Below, one piece after another: positions 9,956-21,044 of a stretch of DNA of 64,000 nucleotides. The translations under genes and the position numbers were made by a program. The stretch is from Datura wrightii (Eukaryota; Streptophyta; Magnoliopsida; Solanales; Solanaceae), in NCBI GenBank assembly GCA_035772735.1, contig JASDFA010000003.1:64476501-64540500 (forward strand). The letters run 5' to 3'. The stretch's first letter is position 1; every line of letters begins with the position of its first letter. The notes below the pieces were generated by a model. The model had not been told where the DNA came from. It worked only from the letters and a program-made list of their open reading frames with translations, and searched no databases.

Positions 9956-10841
9956 TGTCATCACTCAAGTTTACACCGTAGTCGTAACATGGGACAAGGA
10001 ACCTCGAAAGGTTCCAAGTCGACCCATGGCATAATTATAGAATATCACTTAACACTAGTAACAACTAACAAAATAAATGAGCGGAAACTAACTGCAAGAG
10101 TCTAATAGAAACCATACATACAACTATAACAACATTTTGGTACAACGCTAAATCTATCAGACAAGTCTAAAATTCTTCTGCTAAACTGATGAGTTGCTGG
10201 GACAAGCCCCCATCTAACTCCTAAAATCTGAAAACTGAAACATAAGAAAAATGAAACATAAATCACGTCCTCGGAAGATGAGGACTTACCACTATAAGCT
10301 GAGAGAGGATGAAACGTATCTAACCATGAGGCTGAGTCTAGAAACCTGAATCTATATCATGAAATGATATAGCACAATGAGGCGTGCGATCAATACTTGG
10401 AATGTACTGAGTATGCAAGAAATATAATCAACTAACTCATAAGCATATACTAAAAGAAAGTATATAAAACTCAATAGTAGTAATGTAACTGAAATGAGAT
10501 TCAACAACCTTATATGAGATTCACATATTCATATCGACATAACCAAATTATAAGGACATGCATCATTAAAAGATCAACTAATGCGCAAAAGTAATAATTG
10601 GAAATAATACAGAGGTACGATGTCGTGACTGATATCAAGTGGGTCCCTAACTCTCCAAGGGAAGTTCCTGACTGTCGAAGGGAGCGTCCCTGAATATCAA
10701 AGGGAAACATTCTTACTAATGAAAATCCCTAAATTTCAAAGGGAGAAAATGCTCTGATATAGAGAGTCACTAACTAGCTAGGGATGCTAGTCCCGACCGA
10801 CTAAGGAGAAACATGCATGGCTAGTAGCTAGGGATGTGAGT

Positions 10842-11077
10842 CCCGACTGACTAGGGAAACATTCTTGCTAACGAGAATCCTGACTTACTAGGGGAAACAT
10901 TCTTGCTAACAAAAATCCCGACTAACTAGGGAAACATTCTTGCTAAATAGAATCCCGACTAACTAGGGAAACATTCTTGCTAAATAGAATCCCGACTAAC
11001 TAGGGAAACATTCTTGCTAACGAGAATCCCGACTGACTAGGAAAACATTCATGCTAATGAGAATCCCGACTGACTAT
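10842..11077. repeat. 37-bp minisatellite within S1
   Basis: Units beginning CCCGACT(A/G)ACTAGGG start at 10842, 10879, 10917, 10954, 10991, 11028 and 11065, with spacings 37, 38, 37, 37, 37, 37. Each contains AAACATTCTTGCTAA. More degenerate copies extend upstream to about 10640. No unique spacers occur, so this is not a CRISPR array. Confidence 0.95.
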
Positions 11078-12386
11078 CGCTAATCTAAGTTGCAACAGCT
11101 AATCAGAGACAAGGACATTTACTCATTTTCATCATACAACATTCTTTTAGACAGGATTGGGGCTACTTTCTAATAACAACAAGCCCAACAGTTGCAATAT
11201 TCACATAAACATGTAGCATAAGGTCATGCATGATTAATAGATTCCACTCATACTTTATCGAAGATGCATGGCTTCATTTATTTCAGAACATACCACAAGC
11301 TAACATTTATAACATTTGGGAGACTTCTCTCCAAACAATGTGGTAAGCTTATTTGGAAAAAAGTCATCTTTTAAAATCGACATGTGGGCATTATCCAAAG
11401 CTTTGTCACACTTGGATCTTATTAATTCATTTTGAAAATAACGACATAATCATGGATAGTTTTAGAAACATGCTTTTCATTGTCCACCTCATCATTATCT
11501 CACATTTATCATAGATCACTTCTTTTACGAACTTTTCATCCATGGGCATTTTAGATTCAAAGATTTGAAAAAAAACAATTTTAGTAAGGAAAAACAATTT
11601 AGAATCTTCCCAAGCTTCATAGTCCATCAATGTAAATGCTACCTAATCATACCCAATCAATTCAATCGAAAACATGGCGATAATACATAATTTACTTCCA
11701 AGTGCTCAAGCGCACAGGCTCCAACTCCTCCCAACATAGTCGTCAATGTCATAATCGGGACATTAGGGACAATCATACGAGACTCACACAATTTATACAT
11801 AGATATGAATTACTACGATAAATTAAGTGAACGATAAGCAAGTCCCATTAACTATTCAAGCCATTTTGTGAAGAACATGCTACACTCTTTCGTTCCCGAC
11901 TTATATTCCTCAATTCATGACAACCCTATAATTATATTCCAAATAATTCTTAATTCGCAGTAGACATTAACATTTATGAAGAATACAAAAGAAATTTACC
12001 TAGAACACAAAACCCTAGATCATGCTTTTCTAGATTCATTGAAATAATGTTTTTTTAATAAAACATTTTGGGGCACAAGGATGGAAAAATATCCTTTTTG
12101 AAGACCCACATACCTGGTAGAAGAATTTCCACTCGAAATTGCACCTTGAGGCTCTTGAAAGAAACCCTTGAATCATGTAAGAGAGTAGGAAGAAGGGATT
12201 GAGAGGATATCTTGAGAGAATGAGAGTTTAGACTTGAAGAAACCCTTAAAAAACGTCCGAAACAGTACCCGAAACGAAGTTACTTTAAATCTGGAAGCAT
12301 GGGATTTTATCAAACTATCCCTGAGAAAAACCTGCAAATTTTCCCGAACTGGAACCAACAACTCTCAGGATGAGTCATTGTATCAT

Positions 12387-12478
12387 ACAACGACCCGTTG
12401 TCACCATCCGTTGGATGCACTGGACCTCCTTCAAACTTTCAACTTCTCCAAACAACGACCGATAGGATGGGTCGTTGT
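12387..12478 (-). promoter_or_regulatory. Palindrome cluster in U3 of S1
   Basis: ACAACG-acc-CGTTGT (12387-12401), CATCC-gtt-GGATG (12405-12417) and ACAACGACC-n9-GGTCGTTGT (12452-12478) are all perfect. More decayed units continue to about 12850. They lie near the U3 end of the LTR. Function unknown; compare the hairpins at 5443. Confidence 0.7.
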
Positions 12479-12937
12479 CACCTACAATTACCCGTTATGA
12501 CCACCTCTTGATTGCACTGCTTCCTTGACTGGTGACCCAACCATGACTGACATGACGAGTTGTTTCTTGAACCAATGACTCATTGTATCCTTCTGTTAGA
12601 CCTACTAGAAAAATTCACAACTCAAACCACGACTGGCGACAATAGTCTATCATATCTCACAATGGGCTGTGGGGTGACTCATTATATCCCCAATTACTGA
12701 AGTCCTCCTCGCACCACGACTGCAAACGATGGATCGTTGTTTCTCGCAATAAGTCGTTACTTCGGTTGTGGCTTTCATTGCCAGTTAGATTCCTGAAACC
12801 ACGACTGACAACAACGGCTTGTGGTTTCCAACCATGAGTCATTACAACCTCTTGTCCTGCAACTTTTTTTTCCAGCTTTAAGCAGTTTTATACTCTAAAC
12901 TCCCGGGTCTACTCTTAGACACTTCCGGGGTATTACA

Positions 12938-12942
12938 GTGGA
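12938..12942. repeat. Target-site duplication of S1, right copy (GTGGA)
   Basis: GTGGA follows the TATTACA end of S1 and matches 9951-9955. Confidence 0.9.
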
Positions 12943-13260
12943 AGTCCACTGCGCGGTTTCTACAATTAATAAAAGCATAACATACATACAACAAATCTAT
13001 GCCAAGTATAATATCAAAGTCAGTCATGGCTAACTCTACTAGGTCTGCGGAGGTCACTTTCTGCAATACTGTGACCGGGCAACTTCTACACACTCGCCTA
13101 GCTACAACTGCCAACCAGGGTAGAGACTGAGAATGGTTCTGACAAAATTTCGGGATTGACTTCATAGCTACCAGCAATATAAGGTGTGACAAAAGACAAA
13201 GCAGCCCCTAGATCTAACAAAACATAAGCATCAAGTTGACACACTCATTACATACTACTA
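12943..13260 (-). pseudogene. Element B pol: protease region, upstream half
   Basis: Reading toward lower coordinates it carries the protease-like segment (region of AYVLLDLGAALSF type at about 13240-13200, here with LDLGAA). It then gives CPVTVLQKVTSADLVELAMT, DFDIILGIDLLYVCYAFINC and RNRAVDF, and stops at the S1 boundary. In the family this aspartic protease cuts the Gag-Pol polyprotein. A TGA or frameshift lies between the catalytic motif and the later segment. The remainder of the block is at 9641-9955 beyond S1. Confidence 0.78.
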
Positions 13261-14496
13261 ACCATATCCGGTGAAGTCTTCTGCTCCTAACACGAGGCGA
13301 GGGTATAGAATCTGTTTTGGCGCTGCCTGCCACCACTACCAGTGGATGCCCCATGCGGAGCTGAGCGTGTTGGAGCTGCTGTTGACCTAGTAGTTTGTAC
13401 ATGGCTTCTATCATCATCCTGTCTAGCAAATGGAAACGCTTAGTGCATGTGGCCGAATCTATCGCACCCATAACAGATATATGAGCTGAGCAAGCACTCC
13501 CCACCATGACTTTTGCCACACTTCTCGCAATCCGGAAAGGTGCGCTCTACCTGCATGCCCCTTTGGTCCCTTAAACCTGAGGCCCTGCTCCTCTGATCAC
13601 CCTTGGTTCTAGACGGAACACTGGCTGATGATGGTGCTGGGGCTAGTGACCATTGCTAAATTTGAGGGCGGTGACCATCGCCGGATCTTTATTGAGTGAA
13701 CACATAGCTATTTGTCCGGGCCCTTTTGGCCTCACTCTCCCTCATATGAGCCGCCTCCATCTGTTGGCCGTATAAGACTATTTGAGGGAAATCCATGTCC
13801 TTGTGTAGCATAGCGATCCTACAATCTTTGTCCAAATAGTTTGCCACCCTATGAACAAACCTGATCACTCGCGCCCTCTGATCAACCACTAACTCTAGGG
13901 CGTACATTGATAAGTGAGTGAGCTCGGGCCTACTCCTGTATTGTCATCTTCCCCTGCTTAAGATTCATGAACCCGGCTGCCTTCAACTCCCTCATCCCAT
14001 GAGGGAAGAACCGATCTAGCAAAGCAACATGGAACTCCTCACATGTGATAGGGCCAGCTCCGGTGGCCGTACTATCTTTCCACTACCGAAACCAAATGTG
14101 TGCGACCCCTTTCAACTTATATGAGGCCAACTCAGCACACTCAATCCTATTCACCCCCATGACCTGGGTGATCTTCACAATCTCATCAATAAACTCATAT
14201 GGATCCTCGTCCACCTTGCAACCAAGAAACTCTGGCAGGTTCATCCTTAAGAAATCATTGACCCGTGTTGCCGCTGCATTCCCATTTTGTGAAATATTTT
14301 CCACTGCCTGCTGGTTGACCTAAGCGGTTAAGGCCTACGCTAGCTTTTGAATAGCTACCCTAAATTCAGCATGGGCAACCAGCTCTAGTGCAAGGTTATC
14401 CTGGACTGGTGGGACTTGTTGGTGCCCGTCTCCGTTTCCATCCTCGAGGCCATTTCTATTTCCATTTATTCTACCGTTAACTCTTTGGGGAGGCAT
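13261..14496 (-). pseudogene. Element B gag
   Basis: The likely start is ATG at 14496-14494, giving MPPQRVNGRINGN, equivalent to the MAPRRMN starts of D and G. Next come NGNAAATRVNDFLRMNLPEF and the EDPYEFIDEIVKITQVMGV region, then SYKLKGVAHIWF (capsid-like retrotransposon gag domain). The frame then runs through LELVVDQRARVIRFVHRV. A zinc-knuckle remnant with the order C-C-H-C is visible near 13450-13520 (RCDRFG-type region, Cys-rich). Stops after QKLA and WFR, and frameshifts near 13920, break it. Gag would form the cytoplasmic capsid in which reverse transcription occurs. Confidence 0.83.
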
Positions 14497-14684
14497 GATG
14501 CTGCGAATCCCGAATAGCACGAGTTAGAAGGATCGGGAGGCATTTCATCGCACGATATATATCATGAAAGAAGGGAACATTTCCTAAACATCTCATAGCC
14601 TCTTCTTCACAAGTGTGGCGCGCTTCACACCCATGAAAAAGACTCTACTTAACGCGGCTTTCAGACACCCTAGGACACTTCAAA

Positions 14685-14702
14685 CCTATTGCTTTGATAC
14701 CA
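14685..14702 (-). other. Primer-binding site, element B
   Basis: On minus it reads TGGTATCAAAGCAATAGG, complementary to the initiator-Met tRNA 3' end apart from two transitions. It lies four bases inside the 5' LTR end. The leader 14497-14684 carries no gene. Confidence 0.88.
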
Positions 14703-14706
14703 TGTT

Positions 14707-16938
14707 TGTCACGGCTAAAACGTTGACCCGGATTGCAACACGAGACAAGGAGACTCGAAAGACTCCAAGTTGACCCATGGCATGAACATACATCTATCTC
14801 AATCTAATAAAGCGAAATACTCAACATGATAAAATAATAGAAGCATAATCAGGGCATAACATCGAAAGCGAAATGCACTTCATACAAGATAGCTGAATAC
14901 TACACATAGTCTGAAGCCTCTAACATATTTGATGGGATGATGGGACAGCAGTCCAACTAACCCGACAAGTTCGAAGAACTGAACATAAAGGATAACTGAT
15001 ATCAATGGGTCCTCGGGAGATGAGGAATCACTAATGAGCTGGATGCTAACTCCGGGATTGAGCAAATGACGGTGCTGGGTTTGAAGATCGGAACCTGTAT
15101 CTTGAAAAGTTACAACATAGAGAATGTGGTCAGTACATGGAATGTACCGAGTATGTAAGGTAAGTAAAATGGACATTTAAAACACATAAAAGTTCATAAG
15201 AGTAGGAAAACATGCTCATAACATAAATATTGCATTATATCATAAGGCTCAAGGCTTTCAAAACATTCATAATCCATTCCTTATCTTAGTCATAAGAGAA
15301 AAAAAACTTTACAAATCATAACTTGAGCCACAGTGACATAAACACAACAATGCATAAAAACATGCGAAACAGTGGGAGGACTCATTATAACTGACACCAT
15401 CATGGTAGAGCCTTACATGATGCCCCAACTATCTCACTCAAGTGGGTAGAGTCATCCCGGCTTGCCAGGCAAGGGACGTGCAGTATGTGATATCACTAAA
15501 GATGGGATCCATTAACATTGTAATGTATCAATATTAACCTACGGTGGCACGTTGTTATGAGACACCGGCGTAGTCCCTTGAATGTCGGGCTACTCGGTGC
15601 TAGACAATGCTCCCAAAAACATGCACATTAGGCTCGTATATAAATCATAAACATCATTCATGAGATTCATGGCCAAATAAACATTTAAAATCATTGATTC
15701 CTATTTACATACATGTTTAGCCATGAATCAATGGCCCACAAAACGGGCAACGACATAAAACGATCAATAATGAAATCTATACCGTAAATCATAAATCGTA
15801 CTTGAACATGTGGGCATTGCCCAATACTTTAACATGCTTGAAAATACTCAATTCACTTGAAAACATATTTATAAACATGGGTAACTTGAGAACATGCTTT
15901 TCATCATTAATACTTCATCATACATAAACATTCTTTATAAATCTCAACATTCATAAGTTTCTCATAAATGGGAAGTTAAGTTTAAAAAGTTTTGAAACAT
16001 GGTTTTAGTGGGAAAAAACGTAAAACTTGCCCATAATTTATAACCTAATAATAAAAACTCATTTAGATCAAACCCATGTAGAGAATTGAGAATTTCATGC
16101 ATTGGGTTAAAAACCCCATAGAATCAACATAGGAATTTCTATGATTTAAATAGAGTTTGGGCATGGGTGTGAATGGATTCACCTATTCATAACCCTACAT
16201 ACCTGGGGAAGATCTGATTTTACCAACCCTTGAAATCCCAATGGAAGAGTGAAGGAAAATTTGAAGAACTCTAACTTGATCACCTCCTAAACCCCTTCAA
16301 TATGATTGCATGGATGTGAATGAGCCTAGGATAGATTTTCCCCTCCTAAAACACTGCATTTTGAGCCTTAAACGATGTAGTTTAGGACCCTAGGACTTAG
16401 GAATGATGAAAATTCACTTAATGAATTTCCTAAAAATTCTGAACTGCTGGTGATAATGGACGACAGAGCAATCCATCGTCAGCTCCTACGGTCCGTCGTC
16501 ACCGCTCGTTGCTTGGCCCTGAGCTTAGTTCTCTGATCCCTCACCATAATCGGATGGGATGGGTCATTGCTAGACCCAATGACTTATTGTTGTCAGTCGT
16601 CATCATCACTACCTTAACCTGGGACCCCTTTTCACGACTGTTGACCACGACCCATTGCTACCTAAAATGGGTCATTCCACGACTAGTTCCTTCTCCCTTG
16701 AACAAGGACCAATCTCATGAAGACCCGTCAAATGACTCGTGACATCAAACAATGAGTCATTCCTACACCTGTTACTCCCAACTCCGAGCTTCTGGATCCT
16801 CACCACGAACACTTTCTACGAATTGTTGGTGGGACCAGCGGTCCGTTACATGACCTGTTCTGTGATTATTTTTGAAATTTCTGCCAACATCCATTATTAA
16901 ATTTCGGGTATAGTCTTAGGCACTTCTGGGGTTTTATA
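14707..16938 (-). repeat. 5' LTR of element B (2232 bp)
   Basis: The plus-strand edge TGTCACGGC abuts the PBS. The far edge is GGGGTTTTATA, whose terminal TG...CA has decayed to TATA through C to T. It matches the D LTR and S1 in arrangement. Palindromic units such as GTCATTG-ctagacc-CAATGAC lie at about 16562-16590 within the 16440-16860 block. Short ORFs here are not coding. Confidence 0.88.
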
Positions 16939-17950
16939 GAATGGGAATGCGGCAGCGGCTAGGGTGTGAGACTTCATTAGGATTAACCCACGTGAGTTTC
17001 TTGGGTCAAAGGTGGATGAGGACCCACAAGAGTTTATTAAGGACATCCAAAAGATTACCTAGATGATGGGTATTTCAAGAGAAGATAGTGCAGACTTGGC
17101 CTCCTATCAAGTCAAGGGGGTTGCTCATATTTGGTTTCGGTAGTGAAAGGAGAGCAAGGGAGTTGGTGTTGTCCCCGTTGGCTGGAATGAGTTTGTTACG
17201 AATTTTATAAACAGGTTCTTCCTCCGAAAGTTGAGGGACGCAAAGGCAGTCTAGTTCATCAATTTGAAGCAAAATGACATGACCGTTTAGGAGTATGCCT
17301 TGAAATTTACCCAACTATCCAAGAATGCCCTGGAGATGGTTGTTGATCCAAGAGTTAGTATGAGCAAGTTTGTGAATGGGGTGATAGATTCATTAGTCAA
17401 GGAGTTCAGGGCCGCCATGTTGATCAATGATATAGATATCTCCTGATTGATAATATATGCCCAGTAAATAGAGGTAGAGTTGATGAAGAAGAAGGAGAGA
17501 AAGACCAAGAAGGCCTGGACAAGGAGTCGTGGGCATTTCCAGTAGAGATCCGATGGTGGACATTTCGCTCAGTTCCACCATAGGTCATCAACCCGAACTC
17601 TCTTATTAGCCAGCGTTCCATCCAGACCTCGAGGAGATCAGAGAGGTAGAGCCTCAGGCTCTACGAGTTAGAATAGCATGTCAGGGGAGCACACTTTTCT
17701 AGCTTTTAGGAAGTATGGTAGGACGCAGCCCGGAGAGTGCTTGGTTGGTACTAATGGTTGTTTTTAGTGTGGGAAGCTTGTACATATGCTTAGAGATTGT
17801 CCTTAAAATAGGCAGGGTGATGGTAGAGGTTGTGCCCCAGCCACCACTTCAGCAGCTCCAACAACTCACATATTTCAGAAGGGCACTTCTTCTAGTCCGG
17901 GCGGTAGATAGCACCAAAACAGGTTCTACGCACTTTCATCTCGTTAGGAG
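16939..17950 (+). pseudogene. Element C gag (5' part missing)
   Basis: The sequence enters at NGNAAAARVRDFIRINPREF, followed by EDPQEFIKDIQKIT and then DLASYQVKGVAHIWF. The RFFLRKLRDAKAV and LKFTQLSKNALEMVVDPRV segments and a basic stretch near 17480-17530 follow. A zinc knuckle at about 17753-17806 reads C-F-stop-C-G-K-L-V-H-M-L-R-D-C, that is CX2CX4HX4C with a TAG inside it. At least eight in-frame stops are present, several of them TAG where relatives have Gln (for example after IQKIT and FR). It is non-functional. Minus-strand frames at 17075-17621 are shadows. Confidence 0.83.
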
Positions 17951-18600
17951 CAGGAGTGCTCACCCGATGTAGTCACTAGTATGTCACAAGTATTCCATCT
18001 TGATGTGTATGCATTGTTAGATGAAGGAGATACATTATCTTTTGTGACTCCATAGGTTTCTATTAGCTTCGGTGTTAGTCCTAAAATCTTGTTAGAACAC
18101 TTCTCAATCTCTATTCCAGTTGGTGATTCAGTTTTAACTCGACGAGTATATAACAATTGCCCTATCACGACTCTTTAAAAAGTTACCTCAGCCAAATTAG
18201 TGGAGTTATATATGGCTAAATTTGTTGTTTTCTTTGGTATGCATTAGTTACATGGTTGTTATGGTTTAGTCAATGGTAGAACCCATATGGTAGAGTTTCG
18301 ATTTTCGGGTGAACCAGTCTTAGAATGGAAGGGTAGTTCAGCTGTACCTGTAGGTTGCTTTGTTTTTAATCGCAAGGATAGGAAAATGATCTCCAAGAGT
18401 TGTGTATAGCATCTAGTTCAGGTCAAGGATTTTACGTTCGAGATCCCGAGTCTTCAATCAGTTCCTGTTGTATGTGAGTATTCGGAGGTATTCTTAGATG
18501 ATCTATCAGGAGTCCCTCTCGAGCAAGAGATTGACTTTGGTATCGATCTTCTCCCTAATACGTAGAGCATATCCATTCCTTCTTACAAAAAGGTTTCCCC
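17951..18600 (+). pseudogene. Element C pol: protease and linker
   Basis: LDVYALLDEGDTLSFVTP holds the protease site, with D-P-G-A now D-E-G-D (about 18008-18040). After it come GVSPKILLEHFSISIPVGDS and the SAKLVELYMAKF segment. Then follow FRFSGEPVLEWKGSSAVPVG and the EQEIDFGIDLLPNT block. The active-site change and stops at several points rule out function. The arrangement is the same as in D (36116-36770) and G (45700-46330), which makes the assignment firm. Confidence 0.82.
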
Positions 18601-18858
18601 ATAGATAAAGGAGTTGAAAGAGCAATTGAAGGATCTCCTAGAGAAGGGTTTCATTAGGCCTAGTAAGTCCCCATGGGGTGTACCAGTTCTGTTTTCTCAA
18701 AAGAAGGATGGTTCCCTTAGGATGTGCATTGATTATCACTAGTTGAACAATGTCACAATGAAGAGTAAGTATCCCCTCCCCATGATTGATGACATGTTTG
18801 ACCGGTTTCAGGGTGCTTAGTGCTTTTCAAAGATAGACCTTAGATTTAGCTCCCATCA
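18601..18858 (+). pseudogene. Element C pol: RT fingers, up to solo LTR S2
   Basis: IKELKEQLKDLLEKGFIRPS, the SPWGVPVLF segment, KKDGSLRMCIDY and KYPLPMIDDMFDRFQGA are the standard N-terminal RT blocks. The frame then reads FSKIDLRF and stops at TCCCATCA, the edge of S2. A TAG stands for Arg/Gln before LNN and another before CFSK. The remainder of RT resumes at 41440 in the correct register, over 22 kb away. Confidence 0.87.
18854..18858. repeat. Target-site duplication of S2, left copy (CATCA)
   Basis: CATCA precedes TGTAACACCCC and recurs at 41440-41444. Confidence 0.92.
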
Positions 18859-19254
18859 TGTAACACCCCAGATAATTTGAGTAATAAATATGCTCTTTTG
18901 AGGTAGGACTAAGAGTACTTAATAGAATAAAAGTGAATTTTTATGAGGTATTTGAGTCACTCTATGATCCTATTTAAGATTGGACGTTGATCAAGTTGTA
19001 GAATGAAATTCGGCAAAAGTTATTGCAAAATTTCCCTCTTGAGATTTCCTTAAATTTATGTAAAATGTCTCGAAGCTTTTTTCCCAATCCCTAAGGATTT
19101 AGGGGGTTTAAGACCTATCGAATTAAAGGTCTATGAGTTTATCTTTTAGTGCATTAAAACATTCATCAACCCAAATTTAGAATATAGAGATATTCGCATT
19201 TTTGCGAGACTGCAGAAGCAGGCATGTCACAAGCGGTCTAAGGCGGCGGAGGAC

Positions 19255-19262
19255 TATAAAAA
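19255..19262 (+). promoter_or_regulatory. TATA box of S2
   Basis: TATAAAAA is followed by GCCCC as in the A family. A GC-rich block (about 19203-19252, with ATGTCACAAGCGG and GGCGGCGG) lies directly upstream, in the place where A has hairpins, but the palindromes are not intact. Confidence 0.65.
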
Positions 19263-20345
19263 GCCCCTTGGTCGGTAGTTTGCTTTATTTTATTTTTTTC
19301 CAAAACCGTTCACAAATTAAAGCTTTCTCAAGGTCTTTCCATGGTGTTCTAAGGGTTTTGGGCCTAGGAAACCATGGTTTAACATGATTTTGATATCTGG
19401 ATGTCGGGAATCGCATGTAACTTGCGTTTTGGTGTATTTTCGGGGATTTGGTGGCTGTTTCGTGGTGAAGTTATTTGTCAAGACTTCTTAATTTGGTTTT
19501 AACTAGCTTTGCATGGTGGTTATAAGTGTTTTAACCCCGGTAGGGTTTTGTCTCAAAGTTTGTACTGTCGAATTCGTATGAATCTTATCGGTTAAACTTT
19601 GTTTGTGTTGTTTCATTGTTGGATTGTGTTGGCTGCGTTTTGGCATTAACATAGGCTGTTCTTACTCAATATCTTGATGCTTATAATGGTGGAGGTTTTT
19701 CTTAGTTCAGGTTCTCCAAAAATCCAATATATGTTAAGCTTGTCCCTCCCTTTGTCGGCATGAATACAGTAACCGTTGTCATTGATATTAACATGTATTG
19801 GATATTTTGTGAAGCTTTGTGTTATATTATTATTTTACTCTTGTGATGCTATTTATATGATGATAAATTTTTGTATAAGCGCTGATTTTGTCGGTGGCTC
19901 GGGCTTGAGTGCGGAGTTGTAGTCATGGCAAAGTATTAGGCTCGTATTGAGAGGTCGTATGTGAGGCATGTGGTTTTTATGGAAATTTATAGGCTGTTTG
20001 TGTGAATAATATTAGGTGATAATATTGACAAGTGAATGAGGGTTTAGAGTGGTTAAGTTCGATGGTTGTAATGAAATTTTGTTATATTTAAGTCGGCGGC
20101 CGTGTCGATAGCACGTTGGCAGTTGTGGTGACACTTGGATTGACTTGGCCATGTCCCTTGTTGTTAGTGGTGAGTAAGAAACATACATTATTTAGGATGG
20201 TGATCCTTAACTAAGTTAGTGGCTCACTGGTGGATGGCTAGACGTGTGAGAATAGTACTATGTTGTGATAGTTAGATGATGGAGTTTAGGAGCCGATTGT
20301 GGGTTGCTAGAACATGTATCTTTAATGTTGTTGATTTTGAACATT

Positions 20346-20350
20346 GTGAT
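20346..20350. repeat. Target-site duplication of element D, left copy (GTGAT)
   Basis: GTGAT lies before the D LTR. The right copy at 40310-40314 is TTGAT, one mismatch. Confidence 0.65.
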
Positions 20351-21026
20351 CGTCACGAACCGAATGTAGACCTAGATCGTAACAAGGGACAAGGAACCCC
20401 GAGAGGCCCCAAGTTGACCCATGGAATTAGCATACACATAACATCATTCACATTAAGTGGAAAACTGAACATAATACATAGCGAAAACGTAAACCTAACA
20501 TAGCATATCATAACATTCGGAAATACTAACATACACATATGTTGAGTACAACATACGGTCTGAAAACCTCAATCATGTAAGATGGGTTGATGGGACTATA
20601 TCCCCAACTAACCCAGCCAAACTGAAACAAAGAAAACCATAATGTCTAGTCATACGATAGAAACATGAGGATTTACCAACACGATGAAAGCAAACTCTGG
20701 AAAGGACTAAGGATGGAGATGAGCCTAAGAGCATGGTCCTGTATCATGAAACGATACAGCATAGAAAGTATACGGTCAGTACATGGAATGTACCGAGTAT
20801 GCAAGGTAAGTAAAACAGACATTTAAAATATGTAAAAACTTATAAAACATCATAAGAGTAGGACTTCATGCTCACATCATAAATATCGTAACATAACATA
20901 ACATAAGGCTCAAGTTTTCCAAAACATTCATAATACATTCGTAATCATAATCATGAGAGAAAAGCCAATTTGAACATAATTTGAGCCATTATACATAGTC
21001 ACAAACATGCATAAATCATGACGAAC
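20351..21026 (-). repeat. 3' LTR remnant of element D
   Basis: It is collinear with 38191-38870 (both carry TAGACCT.GATCGTAACA and the ...GTCAGTACATGGAATGTA box) but stops after AAATCATGACGAAC. About 1.4 kb of U3-side sequence is missing. The terminal T of TGTC is C here. Confidence 0.87.
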
Positions 21027-21044
21027 CAAGTTTCCCTTTCTTTC
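21027..21044. repeat. 18-bp templated insertion at the D deletion scar
   Basis: CAAGTTTCCCTTTCTTTC at 21027-21044 is repeated exactly at 21107-21124, 80 bp away, where it belongs to the coding sequence. It sits precisely between truncated LTR and truncated integrase tail, as expected for end-joining with a copied filler. Confidence 0.8.

Larger units (their letters stand above)
9956..12937 (-). mobile_element. Solo LTR S1 (2982 bp) inserted in element B
   Basis: It begins TGTCATCACTC and ends GGGGTATTACA on the plus strand, so the LTR reads TGTAATACCCC...ATGACA on minus. GTGGA flanks both sides and there is no internal coding region, the signature of unequal LTR-LTR recombination. Its family is that of the B and D LTRs, but it is longer because of a 37-bp minisatellite. 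Minus frames such as 10510-10710 and 11427-11630 are accidental. Confidence 0.92.
7454..16938 (-). mobile_element. Element B: chromovirus-type gypsy element (3' end lies left of the window)
   Basis: Minus-strand order from high to low coordinates: 5' LTR (14707-16938), PBS, gag, protease, RT, RNase H, integrase. Integrase is cut at 7454 by element A. The rest of integrase and the 3' LTR must lie left of the window, beyond A. Solo LTR S1 splits the protease region. Flank 16939-16943 (GAATG) is in element C gag, so B inserted into C. Confidence 0.88.
16939..18858 (+). mobile_element. Element C, first visible segment (gag to RT)
   Basis: A plus-strand chromovirus body starts in mid-gag where the B 5' LTR ends, and stops in RT where S2 begins. 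It resumes at 41440 after the CATCA duplication. Its 5' LTR and gag start must lie left of the window, beyond B. It is the oldest layer visible here. Confidence 0.88.
18859..20350 (+). mobile_element. Solo LTR S2, left part (1492 bp)
   Basis: It begins TGTAACACCCCAG after CATCA. Element D interrupts it at 20350/20351, and the remainder lies at 40315-41439, ending GGTGTGACA before CATCA. Together it is about 2617 bp with no coding interior. The frame at 19202-19387 lies over the TATA region and is accidental. Confidence 0.9.

Noticed and set aside
10842..11077. CRISPR-like regular repeats
   Set aside because: Units are contiguous 37-bp tandem copies with no unique spacers, in plant LTR sequence.
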